Assembly (NCBI RefSeq): GCF_000003855.2
Contig: NW_003101681.1
Coordinates: 2,983,893 to 3,047,892, forward strand
Length of the DNA: 64,000 nucleotides
Reading direction: 5' to 3'
Source of the DNA: Blastomyces gilchristii SLH14081
Lineage: Eukaryota > Ascomycota > Eurotiomycetes > Onygenales > Ajellomycetaceae
Below are positions 13,213 through 26,979 of this stretch, piece after piece. A program made the translations under genes and the position numbers. The notes below the pieces were generated by a model. The model did not search any database, was not told the origin of the DNA, and was given only the letters and a program-made list of their open reading frames with translations. The first letter of the stretch is position 1. The number at the start of each line of letters is the position of its first letter.

Positions 13213-16200
13213 ATCTAATGACAATATGAGAGAACTCTCAAATGTGAGCATAGATATGATATCACAGTGACTCTGAGCAATGTTGAAATTATAATAACAA
13301 TAAATAGCTGATATGCATGCAACTCAACAATGTTAATATAAAGAGATTTAACAATTATCATAACAAGAAACTCATGAAATTTCAACATTTACAGAATTGA
13401 ATACAAAAGCACTGAAAGAATGCTTAGATACTCTTATATATTTTAATACTTTCAATCTGACTCTCTACTCATCATGAAGAATGGAAATGCTCGCGAAGCT
13501 GAGTGTAGATGAAGATGTCATTGATTCATTAACTAATCAAGGTTGATATATCAATGAATGATTGAAGAATCATGTTAAACAGAAGTTTCATTCATGAATG
13601 AAAGCATGTGAATCAGCATTGTGAATGTCTGACAATATCATCAAACATGTTGATATTCTGTTCTAAGACACTGCTATGCAACAGAAAGTACTAGATTGAT
13701 TACAGAGCATCTGACAGAGAAACACTTCTCTTACAACATTCATTTCTGACTTCAACACCAAGATTCTAGAAGCAGATAATCAATCTTAAGAGAATTAAAT
13801 GAAGATTAGTATACTCAGGAAGACATTAACTTTCAAACTCTTACAGACTCTTGTAAGTGTAGATAAAGACCAGACTTATGAAGATTTCTACACACAGCTT
13901 CAGACATTAAATAACTGTCTTATTAAGCTCAAGAGTATACAGAACAGTGATAGAAGACATTACATCTCAGTCACTCACACACCTGCACTGAGGAATAATA
14001 ACAATGATACAGATGCTATAAACTGAGTAGACTTGAATGTCTATACACAAGCAAGGGTCTTCACTGTCTGAACAGACTTTCAACTCTCTGAGATCACTTT
14101 TAAAGAAGTCACTGATTGATATCAACAAGAAGTATGTATCAACTGTAATCAATCAGAGTATATTACTTTCAACTGTTAATTGATCTACATGCCTCCATGT
14201 TCAAAGAATGAATCAGTGTCTGTCCATGTCAATCACATTACATTAGAGGAAGATTTGAAAGATAACTATGAGAATGCTCTGATGAAACAGGGAAAAGATT
14301 AGCTTCTATTCCAATTCACAAGCAGGAGCTTGAAGAGATTGAATGATGACAATTTGAAGAGAAAATGACAATGAATACAATTCTTGTATCTACTGTGATA
14401 GATAACATATATAATATGAAAGCCATGATAGACAGTGGTCTATGCTATTACACAATGATTAAATCTTCAATTGTAAGATATTATGATCTTCAGTGTATCT
14501 TCTTACTAAGACCTCAACTCCTCACAGAATTTAATGATTCAAAAGATATTCATACTCATTACATGATAAAACTAATCATAGATGTTGAAGAATATTAATA
14601 TGAAGATGCCTATGCATATAAAGTTGAGAATCTTGACTATAATCTCATGCTAGAACTTGCCTGAGTATCTGAACAAGGCATTTTATTAAATGCTCAAAAC
14701 AGGAGCTTAATATTCTCTAACAATGATAGGATTCATGAAGATGATATTTACAAGACTATGAATCTTACACAGATCTCTGTCAACACTTATGAAATGCTCT
14801 GAAAAAGAAGTCATCATTAAAATCACTGACAGAGTCACTGATAAAGTCACTGATAGTAGAACTATGTATCAATCTATTCTGCCAGTCTGACTGATATTAA
14901 GAAAGCTCTAGAAAAGTTATCCTGTACTACAATAACAGATTCTTGCACAAAACTCTCTCAATAATATCATGAATATCTAGATGTCTTCTGATAAGATAAC
15001 ATTATGAATATACCTTCTTTACAAGACTCAGAAGTGAATCACAGTATCAAGTTAGAAAAGAAGAATAATAAGAATCTCAAGTCACTGTGAAGTCCTCTCT
15101 ATAATATGTCTTGAGATGAACTTCTTCTTCTTCAGAAGACACTCAATAATCTGTTGAATAAAGAATTCATATATATTAGTAACTCTTCTGCTGCAGCTCC
15201 TATTCTCTTTTGAAAGAAGTCAGATAAAGAACTTCAATTCTGTGTGAACTATTGAGATCTGAACAGATTGACAAACAAAGATTGTTATCTCTTGTCTCTC
15301 AACAATAACTCTAGTATATATCAGACAAGCTCAATAGTTTACAAAGCTAGATGTCATTATCACATTTCATAAGATTCATATTACTGAAGGAGATGAATGA
15401 CTTACAGCATTTCAAACACATTATGACCTCTTTGAATGAATAGTCACACTCTTTGAACTGGCTAACACTCTCAGTATATTTCAGAAGTATATCAACTGAG
15501 CACTCTGAGATTTCCTTAATAAGTTTGTATCTGTATATCTAGATAACATTCTCATCTTCACTGATGAATTCAGAAAAGAATATCAAGAACATATATAGAA
15601 GATATTACAATAATTATAAGAGACAGAACTATTAATAGATATTGACAAGTGTGATTTCAAAGTCAAGAGTACAAAATACCTAGATTTTATCATAGAAGCT
15701 GATAAGAAAATTCAAATGAATTCTGAGAAGATCTCTGCTATTCTCAAGTGAGAGACTTCATATACTGTGAAAGATGTACAAAGCCTCATTGAAATCACTA
15801 ACTTCTATCAGCAATTTATATGAAAGTTTCCAGATATCACAAGATTACTTACAGAACTCACTAAGAAAGACTCAGTATTTCAATAATCAGTGAACACTGA
15901 AGCGGCATTTATATAAATGAAGAAGATGTTCATTAATACTTCTCTGCTGATAATATTCAATTCTGATTGTAAGACAGTTAGTTGTTGAAGCTGATTTCTC
16001 TGACTATGTCACACAAGAAGCTATATTGCAATATGATAATGAAAATGTCTAATCATCATACATTTTCATGTCTAAGAAACTGAGTTCTGCTGAATGTAAC
16101 TATAAGATCTATGATAAGAAACTTCTCACAATTGTACACTATCTAGAAGAATGAGACTTCAAACTCTGAAGTATCTCTGAATTTGAGATAATCACAGATT

Positions 16201-16451
16201 ATAAGAATCTCAAGCACTTTACAATCATCTGTAAACTCACTGAATAACAGATGTAATGATCTGAATTTCTAAGCCACTTCTATTTTATAATACACTATTA
16301 TCTTGACAGTCAGAACTTGATAACAGACACTCTCTCATAATGAGAACAAGATATACTGTTCAATATGACAGATATGTGCTGAATGAATCAAGAGCATCAG
16401 CTCTTAGATCTGAAGATATTGATTGACTAAGATAGAACAATTCATAACACT
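13213..16451 (+). pseudogene. Gy2-b gag, protease, reverse transcriptase and RNase H remnant
   Basis: Gag spans about 13213-14350. Its start codon appears decayed (ATA against ATG in Gy2-c), and the open piece at 13799-14026 is its C-terminal part. Protease follows, with the aspartic motif DSG intact at 14431-14439. Reverse transcriptase covers about 15110-15700 and has YLDN in place of YLDD at 15536-15547. RNase H ends near 16350. Stops are frequent, often TGA where arginine or tryptophan is conserved. The frame is cut at 16451 by Gy2-c and continues at 22168. Confidence 0.85.
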
Positions 16452-16760
16452 GGTAGCGGGCTGCGCCCGATCAATTATATAGACTATTCCGTTACACTTC
16501 ATAGATTCTTCCATTCCACTATCGAACATGTATGCCCCGATTCTCGGCCATTCTCAATCGCTGATCCTCGGCCGCCACGAACACGTATAGATTCTTCCGC
16601 CCCGAAGCTCCACTGCATACATCACCACATATGTGTATAAATATTCATCTCAATCACTGATTCCTACACTTTCTCTTTCTTTTTCTTTCTTAACATTTTT
16701 CTCTTTGTTATATAAGACCTATCAATATCATATCAATCTATTCAGTGTAGGCCTCTTACA
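16452..16760 (+). repeat. 5' LTR of Gy2-c
   Basis: It is 309 bp long, and its left two thirds are CpG-rich and little decayed (for example GCGGGCTGCGCCC at the start and CGGCCGCCACGAAC near 16570). The inner right edge has lost the CGGCG motif that the 3' LTR keeps. Confidence 0.9.
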
Positions 16761-17058
16761 TTAGAAAAATGTTCATCATCTCCTCATTAGAAATGATTAT
16801 TCATCAAGAGATATTCAAATGCGTAACAACGTGTAAGAAATAGAGAAACAGTTAAACAGTTAAGCGGACACTGAGTCCCTAGATAGAAGCTTGCTCACCA
16901 GTCACTCTGGCCTCACAATGAGATCTTACAAAGAGAGTAAGATTTTATAAGAGAATATCAGTGAAAGACCTGAGAGTTCTGACACTCAGATGTATGAGAA
17001 TATGATTACACTTCTTCAGATTTCACAGATATTATATATTCAATAATTGATATAACCA

Positions 17059-20000
17059 TGTCTAACAATAATATGAAACCCTTGAATGCAAGCATAGATG
17101 TGATGTCACAGTGACTCTGAGCAATGTTGAAATTACAATAACAACAAATAGCTGATATGCATGCAATACAACAACTTCAATATGAAGAGATTCAATGATT
17201 AATTCATGCAATTTCAACACCTACAGAATCAAGTATAAAAGCACTGAAAGAATGCTTAGATACTTCTGTATATTTTAATGCTTCTGATATCACTCTCTAC
17301 TCATCATGAAGAATGAAAATGCTTATGAAACTGAGTGTAGATGAAGATGTCATCAGTTCATTAATTAATCAAGATTGATATATCAATGAAAGATTGAAGA
17401 ATTGTGTGAAATAGAAGTTCTATTCATGAATGAAAGTATATGAACCACTGTTGTGAATACCTGACAATATTATGAAATATCTTGATATTCTGTTTGAAGA
17501 CACTGCTATGCAATAGAAAGTATTAGATTGATTATAAAGCATCTGACAGAGAAATACTTCTCTTACAACATTCATTCCTGACTTCAACATTAAGATTCTA
17601 GAAGCAGATGATCAATCTTAAGAGGATTAAATGAAGATTAACATGCTCAAGAAGATATTAACTTTCAAACTCTTACAGACTCTTATAAGTATAGACAAAG
17701 ACCAGACTTATAAAGACTTCTACACACAGCTTCAGACAATGAATGATCATCTTATCAAGCTCAAGAGTATACAGAACAGTGACAGAAGATGTTACATCTC
17801 AGTGACTCATACACCTGTATCAGAGAATAACAATGATACAGATATTATGAATTGAGTAGACTTGAATGCCTATATATAATCTTCATCATCTGAACAGGCT
17901 TTCAAATCTCTGAGATCACTTTCAAAGAAGTCATCAATCAATATCAACATGAAGTATGTATCAACTATAATCAATTAGAATACATCACTTTCAACTGTCA
18001 ATTGACCTATGTATCTTCACACTCAAGAGAAAGACTGACATCTTCTCAATTAAGAGAAAGATCAGTGTCTTCTCATTTAAAGAATGAATCAGTGCCTGTT
18101 CATATCAACTACATTACAGTGAAGAAAGATTCAGAAGATAACTACAAGAATATCTCAATGAAACAGGGAACAGATTAGCTTCTGTTTAAATTCATAAATA
18201 GAAGCTTGAAGAGATCAGATAACAATAATTTGAAGAGAAAATAGCAATGAATGCAATTCTTGTATCTACTGTGATTGATAATATGTATAATATGAAAGTC
18301 ATAATAGACAGCAGTCTATGTCACTATGCAATGATAAAATCTTCAGTTGTAAGATATTATAATCTTCAGTGTATTCTCTTATCAAGACTCTGACTCCTCA
18401 TAGAATTTGATGATTTAAAAGACATTTGTACTCATTATATGATGAAGCTAATTATAGATGTGAGAGAACATCAATATAAAGATATCTACACATATGAAGT
18501 TGATAATCTTGATTACAATCTTATGTTAGAACTTGTCTGACTATCTGAATAAGACATCTTATTGAACACTTGAAACAGAAGCTTGATATTCTCTAACAAT
18601 GATAGAGTTCATAAGAATGATATTCACAAGACTATGAATGTGACACAGATCTCTGTCAACATCTATAAAATACTCAGAAAAAGAAGTTGCTGAAAGAATT
18701 ATCAATAGCAGAATCATGTATCAATCTATTTCATTAGTCTAACTGATATTAAAAAGACTCTAGAAAAGTTATTCTGTGTTATAATAACAGATTCTTGTAC
18801 AATACTCTCTCAATAATATTACAAATATCTAGATTTCTTTCAATAAGATAATAATACTACAAATCTATCTCTCTTATGAGGTTCAGAAGTGAATCACAGT
18901 ATCAAGTTAAAAAAGAAGAATAATAAGAATTCTGAATCATTATAAGACTCTCTTTATAATATGTCTCAAGATAAACTTCTTCTTCTCTGAAAGACACTCA
19001 ATGATCTGTTAGATAAGAAATTTATATATATTAGTAACTCTTTCACTGCAGCTTCTATTCTCTTTGCAAAGAAGTCAGGTGAAGAACTCTGATTCTGTGT
19101 GAACTACTGAGATCTGAATAGATTGACAAAGAAAGATTGATATCTCTTATCTCTTATCAATGAAATCCTAGCATGAATCAGATGAGCTCAATAGTTTACA
19201 AAGTTAGATGTTATCACTGTGTTTCATAAGATTCATATTATTAAAGAAGATGAATAACTTATAGTATTCTGAATGTGTTATGGTCTCTTTGAATAAATAG
19301 TCACACTCTTTGAGCTGACTAATGTCTTCAGTATATTTCAGAAGTATATTAACTGAGCACTCTGAGATTTTCTTAATAAGTTTGTATCTGCTTATCTAGA
19401 TAACATTCTCATCTTCACTAATGAATTCAGAAAAGAATATCAAGAGTATATGTGAAGAGTATTACAATAACTATGAGAAGCAGAACTATTAATTGATATT
19501 AACAAGTATAACTTTGAAGTTAAGAGTACTAAATACTTAGATTTTATCATAGAAGCTGATAAGAGAATTTAAATGAATTCTGAGAAAATCTCTGTTATTC
19601 TTGAATGAAAAGCTTTATATACTGTGAAAGATATATAAAGCTTCATTGAATTTGCTAACTTCTATCAGTGATTTATATGAAACTTCTCAGATATTATGAG
19701 ATCACTTACAAATCTTACTAAGAAAGACTCAGTATTTCAATGATTAGCAGATGCTGAAACTGCATTTATACAGATGAAGAAGATATTCATTAAAACCTCT
19801 CTGCTGATAATATTCAATTCTGATCATGAGATAGTTATTAAGACTGATTTCTCTGACTCTATGACAGAAGAAGTGATATTGCAATATCATGATAAAAGTA
19901 TTCTATAATAATATGTCTTCATGTCTAAGAAACTGAGTCTCACTGAATGCAATTATAAGATCTATGATAAGAAACTTCTCACAATTATACACTATTTAGA

Positions 20001-21858
20001 AGAATGACACTCTGAATTTCAAAGTATCTCTGAATTTGAGATAATTATAAATTATAAGAATCTCAAATACTTCATAACTATCTGTACACTCACTGAATAA
20101 CAGATATGATGATCTGAGTTCTTAAGTCACTTTCATTTTACAATACACTATCATTCTGACAGTCAGAACTCAATGACAGATGCTCTCTTATAATGAGAGT
20201 AAGATATATCATTCAATATAACAGATACTTACTGAATGAACTGAGAGCATCAGCTCTTGAACCTGAAGATACTAGTTGATCAAGATGAAACAGTTCATGA
20301 CACTATACATGCTTCTCTGATTAGAACTATACATGCTTCTTCAGTTAGAACTGCTATTAATATCTTCACTTTCTCTATACTAAATGAACTGTGATATACA
20401 GCAGCTCAGACAGATGAACTTCTTCAGACTCTCATTGAAGCAGTATATCAAGAAGCATCTTAATTTTCCTCAGAACTATGTATAAGAACTGATGTCTCAG
20501 AATGTTTAATCAATAATAATAACACTTTATAATTCTGTGAACAACACTGAGTCTCTCACTCTGAACTCTTATGCACTCAGATAATACAAGAGATGTATAA
20601 TTTGTATATAATCAGTTATTCAGGCTGTGAACAGCTGTATAGAATGATCTTCTGAAAGTTCTACTGATCTGAGATATTAAACAGTATCAGATACTTTATT
20701 TAAAACTACAATCACTGTTCTTCTGTTATCTCATGAAAGAACTGTAGAAAAGATCTATTAAAATCACTTAATATCTCTGATAGAATCTGATAAGATGTAG
20801 TAATTGACTTCACTATTAATCTATCTAAGAGCAAGAATTGTAGAAATATTCTGATTATTATAAATCAATTGAGCAAAGATATAATATTGAAATCTTGTAA
20901 TAAGATGAATACTGAACAAGTTACTGAAGCTTTTCTACAGAGCCTGTTCTGTCAGATGTATAAATTACTGAGATCTATAGTATCAGATCAAGACTGTCAA
21001 TTTGTAAGCACTCTCTGAATAAGAATCTGTCAAGTTCTCAAGATTACATGCTGTCTATTAACTATCTATCATCTCAAGACTGATAATGTGTCAGAACAGA
21101 TAATTCAGACTGTAAAGAATTATCTTCATAAGTTCTGTCATCACTTATAAGATGATTAGTATGACCTGCTTCTATACACAGAGATCACTATCAATGAATG
21201 AGATGTTATTTCAATAGATGTAAGCCTGTTATTTCTTATATATGATTATCATATGAAAGTGTTAAATCTTCTAGAGATCACACAGTTCACACTGAATCTT
21301 CACAGTCTGATTCAGATCACTGATAATATAGTAACAAAGCTCTGAGATGCCTGTAAGTGAGCAGATATCTTCATAATAACTATGAAACAAGATCAAGAGA
21401 ATCAAACTAATGTTTACTAAGATCTCACTGAACAATATAAGATAGAAGATCTGATATAATTGAATCTTAAGAATATACAAATCACATATTCATCTCATAC
21501 ACTAGATTACTGTCATATTAAGTATAAAGTGATAGAAGTTCTAGATAGTCATAACTACTATCTTGATATATTATCAGAGATTTATAATGTATTTCATACA
21601 AGCTTGCTTCACTGTGCTGTCACTGATCTGTTCTCTTCTTAACTGACTTCTGACTGACAGTCACCAGATATTATAGAAGAAGATAATGAGCTTGAGTGAG
21701 AGATTGAGAATATTCTCAATGAGAGATCTCACAGTCACAGCCAGTAATATCTTATGAAATGAGTTAACTACAATTAACTGACCTGAACTCTGAGTTCTGT
21801 GTTATCTGAAACAGCAGCTCTTGACTGATGAGAACTGCTTCTGAAAGAGAGAGACTAA
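17059..21858 (+). pseudogene. Gy2-c gag-pol remnant with chromodomain
   Basis: A gag start ATG is visible at 17059. The order is gag (17059-18200), protease (about 18250-18450), reverse transcriptase (about 18960-19560, YLDN at 19393-19404), RNase H (about 19840-20200) and integrase (about 20400-21600). A C-terminal chromodomain lies at about 21676-21840 and keeps the aromatic and LMKWVNY-like core. The chromodomain marks the chromovirus lineage, whose integrase is thought to be guided to heterochromatin marks. Numerous stops show that it is dead. Confidence 0.87.
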
Positions 21859-22167
21859 TGTGACAGGCTCTGCCTAATCAATTATATAGACTATTTCATT
21901 ACACTTCATAGATTCTTCTGTTCCACTATTGAATATGTACACTTCAATTCTCAGCCAATCTCAATTGCTGATTCTCGGCTGTCATGAACACATATAGATT
22001 CTTCCGCTCTGAAGCTTCACTGCATATGTCATCACATACATGTATAAATATCCACACTGATTGCTGATTTCTACACTTTCTCTTTCTTTTCCTTTCTTAA
22101 CGTTTTTCTCTTTGTTATATAAGACCTATCAATATCATACCGATCTATTCGGCGTAGACTTCTTACA
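21859..22167 (+). repeat. 3' LTR of Gy2-c
   Basis: It is 309 bp long. The inner left edge is decayed (TGTGACAGGCTCTGCC). The outer right edge retains CGGCGTAGAC. Confidence 0.9.
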
Positions 22168-23723
22168 ACACTATACATACTTCTCTGATTAGAACACTCA
22201 CTCTCTGAACTGATACTGATATTGATATCTTTACTTTCTCTACACTGAATAAACTGTGATATACAGCAGCTCAGACTGATAAACTTCTTCAAACTCTTAC
22301 TGAAGCAGTATATCAAGAAATACTCTGATTTTCCTCAGAACTACATATAAGAACTGATGTCTCAGAATGTTCAATCAATAATAATAACACTCTATGATTC
22401 TGCAAATGCTGCTGAGTCTCTCACTCTGAATTCTTACACACTCAGATAATGCAAGAGATACATGATTTGTATATAACTGAGCATTCAGACTATAAATAAC
22501 TGTATAGAATGATCTTCTGAGAGTTCTACTGATCTAAAATATTAAACAGTATCAGACACTTTGTATGAAATTATAATTACTGTTCTTCTATTATCTCATG
22601 AAAAAACTGTAAAAAAGATCTATTGAAATCACTTAATATCTCTGATAGAATCTGATAAGATATAGTAATTAACTTGACTGTTAATCTATTTAAGAGCAAG
22701 AATTGTAGAAACATTCTGATTATTATAAATCAATTGAGCAAAGATATAATATTAAAACCTTGTAATAAGATGAATACTGAACAAGTCACTGAAGCTTTTC
22801 TACAGAGCTCATTCTATTAAATGTATGAATTACTGAGATTTATAGTATCAGATCAGAGTTATTAATTCATAAGCACTCTCTGAACAAGAATCTGTCAAGT
22901 TCTCAAGATTACATACTGTCTGTTAACTGTCTATCACTCTGAGACTGATGATATATCAGAATGAATAATTCAGACTGTGAAAAATTATCTTTGTAAGTTC
23001 TATAATTACTTATAAGATAATTGATATGATCTTCTTCTACACACAGAGGTCACTATTAATGATTGAGATGTTATTTTAATAGATATAAGCTCATTCTTTC
23101 TTATACACAGTTATCACATGAAGATGTTAAATCTTCTAGAGATCACACAGTTCACACTGAATCTCTGCAGTTCAATTCAGATCACTGATAATATAGTGAT
23201 AAAACTCTGAGATATCTGTGACTGAGCAGAAGTCTTCATAACAAGTGCTAAATAAGATTAAGAAGATTAAATTAATATCTGACAAGATTCTGCAGAGCAG
23301 TATAAGATAGAAGATCTTGTATAATTAAATCTTAAGAATATACAGATCACATGTTCATCTCATACACTGAATTATCATCATATCAAGTATAAAGTGATAG
23401 AAGTTCTAGATAGTCATAACTACTATCTTGACACATTACTAGAAATTCATGATGTCTTTCACACAAGCTTACTTCACTGCACTGTCACTGATTCATTCTC
23501 TTCTCAACTAACTTCTGACTGACAGCTGCCAGATATCATAGAAGAAGATAATAAGCTTGAGTGAGAGATTGAGAATATTCTTGATAAGAGATCTCACAGC
23601 CGCAGTTAATAATATCTCATACAATAGATCAGCTATGATCAACTGATCTGAACTCTGAGTTCTGTATTATCTGAAACAGCAGTTCTTGACTGATGAGAAC
23701 TGCTTCTGAAAGAAGAGAGCTAA
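22168..23723 (+). pseudogene. Gy2-b integrase and chromodomain remnant
   Basis: This continues Gy2-b after the nested element and is colinear with about 20300-21858 of Gy2-c. The integrase core lies at about 22640-23100, and the chromodomain at about 23530-23700 retains the EIENIL-type segment. Stop density is similar to that of Gy2-c. Confidence 0.85.
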
Positions 23724-24035
23724 TGTCGCAGGCTGCACCTGATCAATCATATAGACTATTCTGTTACACTTCACAGATTTCTATCATTCTGATTCTCAGT
23801 CACTTCACAGGTTTCTACTGTTCTGATTCTCGGTCGTCAATCCTCAGCTGAAAACCTACAGAATTTCTATTCTTCCACCCCGAAGCTTCACCGCGTACAT
23901 CACTGTGTACACGTATAAATATCCACTCTGATCACTGATTCTCACACTTTCTCTTTCTTTTCTTCTCTAATGTTTTTCTCTTTGTTATATAAGACCTATA
24001 TATTATACCGATCTATTCGGCGTAGACTCCTTACA
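23724..24035 (+). repeat. 3' LTR of Gy2-b (312 bp)
   Basis: It starts TGTCGCAGGCTGC and ends CTTACA, then ATACT. The outer end keeps CGGCGTAGAC, and the inner start has lost CpG sites that the 5' LTR keeps. Confidence 0.9.
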
Positions 24036-24264
24036 ATACTCAAATAACATTTAAAGTCATTTACAGCATTAAAAAGAATTTAAATTAAGAAGTGAAAATC
24101 ACAATCTCATTTGAAAAATGTGATAAGAGTAGACAGTAAGTCTTACTGAAACAGTATGAGACTACTATCTAATTCTAAAACTCTGTAATAAGATTAACTA
24201 AATTGATAATGAGATTATCAAATATTCTAATTCTGATCTCAGACATGATCACACGGTCAGTCTA
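24036..24264 (+). mobile_element. hAT MITE, right half
   Basis: It resumes the MITE interrupted at 12528 and ends in CGGTCAGTCTA at 24264. CTCAGCAG follows, the expected 8-bp duplication site, but its partner is not visible because the left end of this MITE is displaced. Confidence 0.85.
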
Positions 24265-25320
24265 CTCAGCAGTCTGTATCATATATCAACTTACTTTCAC
24301 TCTGCTCTTAGTAGTCTTAGTAGTCTTGACAGTCTATTAATTCATCTGCATCTCTTCTTCAGCAGTCATATCAGCAGCTTATCAACATGTGAATATCCGA
24401 ATATAGACTACAGCTGTTGATAGAACAGATTACTAAGAATAACAGTGAGATTATTACACAGCAATAAGAGATGAAGTCTAAGAGAGATATAGTACTGTAT
24501 GAAAAGAATTTCAAGTCTCAGTTGAAAAGAATAATAAATATAGAATCAGCACTTACTCACAGCTATAATATCAAAGTCATCTTACTGTGCAGCTCATGTG
24601 AGAAGAACTACAGTCTGTTTATTAAGTGTATTATAATCTTAAGTATGTTGAAGAGAGTCTGTGTAAATTATCACTACAATTCACTGAGTAAATACTGCAG
24701 CTTGTAGTCTGATAAGTAATAAATTATCTTCACAGACTACAGCATTGAAATTCATTAGTAAAATATATATATAAAATGTATATGCTGATATGTAAATAAC
24801 AGAGAATCAGCAGATTGCTGTCTCTATGAATACAACTGCTGCAGAGAAGAATGAGAAGAAGAAGAGAAAGAGAAAGAAGTAAGTTATCAGTGTAAAGCTG
24901 AGTCAGACAGCTAAGTTATTTAATTTAGTTAAAAAGAAACAGATGATATTTGTGACTCTGAAGAATAAATAGAAGAATGATGAGATGAGTGATAGTAAGA
25001 CTATAAAGTTAGAGTTGTTACAGCTGCAAGTGAAGATGCATCAGCTTTATAAAATAAAGAAAGAAATGAAGTGTTTATATAGAGAGCAGAGTGAGATTAT
25101 AAATCTGTTATAGATAACTCAGCTCAGTGAGTATCTCTACAGGTATTACAGCTCTGATTAAAAAATTCAAAAAATAGAAAATGATGTAAGCAGGCTGTAA
25201 AAATCTCATAAGATATTATTGCTTTTTTCATTTTTTTAATAGTTAGTATCAACTTGAAGTGACAGTTTTTTATATGTTCAAAGATCTCTATTTTAATGTC
25301 TGAAAATAGTATTCTATAGA
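24265..25320 (+). pseudogene. Relic of a DUF3716-like cysteine-cluster protein gene, decayed
   Basis: An open piece at 24471-24707 encodes a cluster C-x2-C-x8-C followed by CVNYHYN and a final KYCS (about 24588-24700). Its spacing resembles the fungal DUF3716 domain, whose consensus as I remember it has a CANCHYN-like core; the N-Y here could be N-C after one G-to-A change. Downstream (24830-25200) is a lysine- and glutamate-rich stretch ending in decayed DNA. The function of DUF3716 proteins is not known to me. The region has lost CpG like the transposons, so it may be a duplicated gene or cargo of an element. The assignment rests on motif memory only. Confidence 0.45.
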
Positions 25321-25324
25321 CAAT

Positions 25325-25595
25325 GAAGAAAAAACAGCAGTCAACCGCTTCACCACGAACTCGCTCAATCTTTCGAATAAGAACCCGCCGATAGATTCAT
25401 CGAAAGGCCCTCAATCATCCAAGCATTTTGACCCCATCGCCGACCGCATACCCCGTGTGGTGGTGGAGTTATCCAGCCAAACATGAACCAGACATTGTTC
25501 AAAACTTCTGTGTGGGATTATCCCCCATTCACCCCCATCACACCACAACCCTGGGCCAAATTGCCATACAAATTGTAAGGTGAAGAGACCTAGTC
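25325..25595. other. GC-normal, CpG-bearing relic between decayed blocks
   Basis: About 270 bp of ordinary composition with many CpG sites (for example CGAACTCGCTC near 25355) interrupts the AT-rich DNA. One plus-strand frame stays open for about 65 codons (after a stop near 25390 to about 25580) and encodes a tryptophan-rich segment near 25440-25470. I recognise no family. It could be a scrap of host gene, single copy and therefore untouched by the decay process. Confidence 0.5.
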
Positions 25596-25599
25596 ATAT

Positions 25600-26559
25600 G
25601 CATCAATCTTCTTGATGTTGGAAGATCTCTGATCTGTAATTGTGAAGATATCTGAGAAGCAATCTTCATGACAACCCTATCTATCTTTGATGTTTCAAAA
25701 CATCAACACCAAGTCTCATCCTTGTATCATTCTTTCCAATCTGGCTCATTCTCAGCAGAAAAATAGAAAAAGATATCTCAGCAATAATATTAAGCACTCA
25801 ATCAACAGACATATCTGAAGTACAATCTCTGTGAAAACTCTCTCTATCTTTGATGTATCAAGACATTAACATCAAGTCTCACTCTTACATCATTCCTCTC
25901 AATCTAGCTCATCCTCAGCAGAAAAATACAAAAAGACATCTCAGAAACTGTATTCAATATATAATCAGTAGACAATAAGTCAATAACACATTAACAACTA
26001 TAAAATCAGTATATTTCATGATCTGACTGAGTCTTTGATCCCTGCATAGTGAGATATATTAAATTGAGTTTTAATATCTTAATATTCAATAGATTCTGCA
26101 AGAAATTCAGAACAGCAACACTAGATTTCTATTAAATTTAAGAATTAACTTTATATTGATATAATCATTGATAAAGTCTTCTATTTTGAGATATAAATAA
26201 CCAGTTTCTCTACATCCTGCTGACAATAATTATATTATTATATAAAAACAGCCTTATATTCTCTATAATATCAAGACTCTGAAGAGAGAAAGTCTTGATA
26301 GAGAGTATATAGTAGTATATATTTTAGTAGTTTCTATCTCATTCTTCTGCAGCAGTTAATGCAAAAAAAAAAAAAAGATCTTAGAATTAGTGGTTTACTT
26401 CTCTTAAAAAAGTAAGATGTTTTTCTATGAATTTTATACAACATTCTTATAAAGATTTAAAAACAGAGTTATTTTCTATCATAATTTCACATTCTTTTAA
26501 GTAAGAATTACTTTTTCAGTAACTGAAGAGCTTTTATTAATACTTAATTCTTTTTTACA
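25600..26559. repeat. Decayed repeat with a 163-bp direct duplication and a poly-A run
   Basis: Two diverged copies of a block with TATCTTTGATGT followed by a CTCAGCAGAAAAATA segment start near 25682 and 25845, giving a period of about 163 bp. A run of 14 A lies near 26364-26377 and could be the tail of a plus-strand retroposon. No coding region was recognised. Confidence 0.5.
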
Positions 26560-26979
26560 CTCTTTATTAACTGATTTGAGTTGCACACTTGTTGTGTGAG
26601 AAGAATTGAATAATTTAGAATGAAATTAAATAGTTTTAATGAATTTCTCTGTAAAAAATTAACTTATTTTTTAGCAGTTTTTCTCTTAAAAACTGTTATA
26701 TTATCTGATTTATTATCATTTGATATCATACTTTTTCTCACTGTATTTCAAGAAAGAGATTGTAAAGATTTTATTAATTTATCTCAAAAACTAATCTTAG
26801 TTTATTAGATTCTCTTCAAAAATCTAACCTAGTTACTGAACTAGTGTGAAAAAAATCAGATATTTTATACACAAGAGTCTTTCTTCTTTTGAAATAGTAT
26901 GATCAACTTTTCAATTGAAAATAGACTGATAAATCTCTCAATTGAAACAGTCTGACCAACTTTTCATTGAGTGAGAAAA

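Larger units (their letters stand above)
16452..22167 (+). mobile_element. Gy2-c: complete Ty3/gypsy chromovirus nested in Gy2-b
   Basis: Its two LTRs of exactly 309 bp (16452-16760 and 21859-22167) are flanked by the duplication ACACT (16447-16451, 22168-22172). Its own copy of the target region, near 20290, shows the unoccupied sequence. The 5' LTR begins GGTAGCGGG where TG is expected, a T-to-G change in the terminal dinucleotide. Confidence 0.93.
12529..24035 (+). mobile_element. Gy2-b: complete Ty3/gypsy chromovirus with a nested Gy2-c
   Basis: It is bounded by LTRs at 12529-12886 and 23724-24035 and by the duplication ATACT (12524-12528, 24036-24040). Without the nested 5,716-bp Gy2-c and its 5-bp duplication the element is 5,786 bp. 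All of gag, protease, reverse transcriptase and RNase H lie left of the nest. Integrase and the chromodomain lie to the right. Confidence 0.92.

Noticed and set aside
12529..24035. Two tandem Gy2 elements sharing LTRs
   Set aside because: Distinct duplications (ATACT outside, ACACT inside) and the split between RNase H and integrase show nesting, not tandem arrangement.
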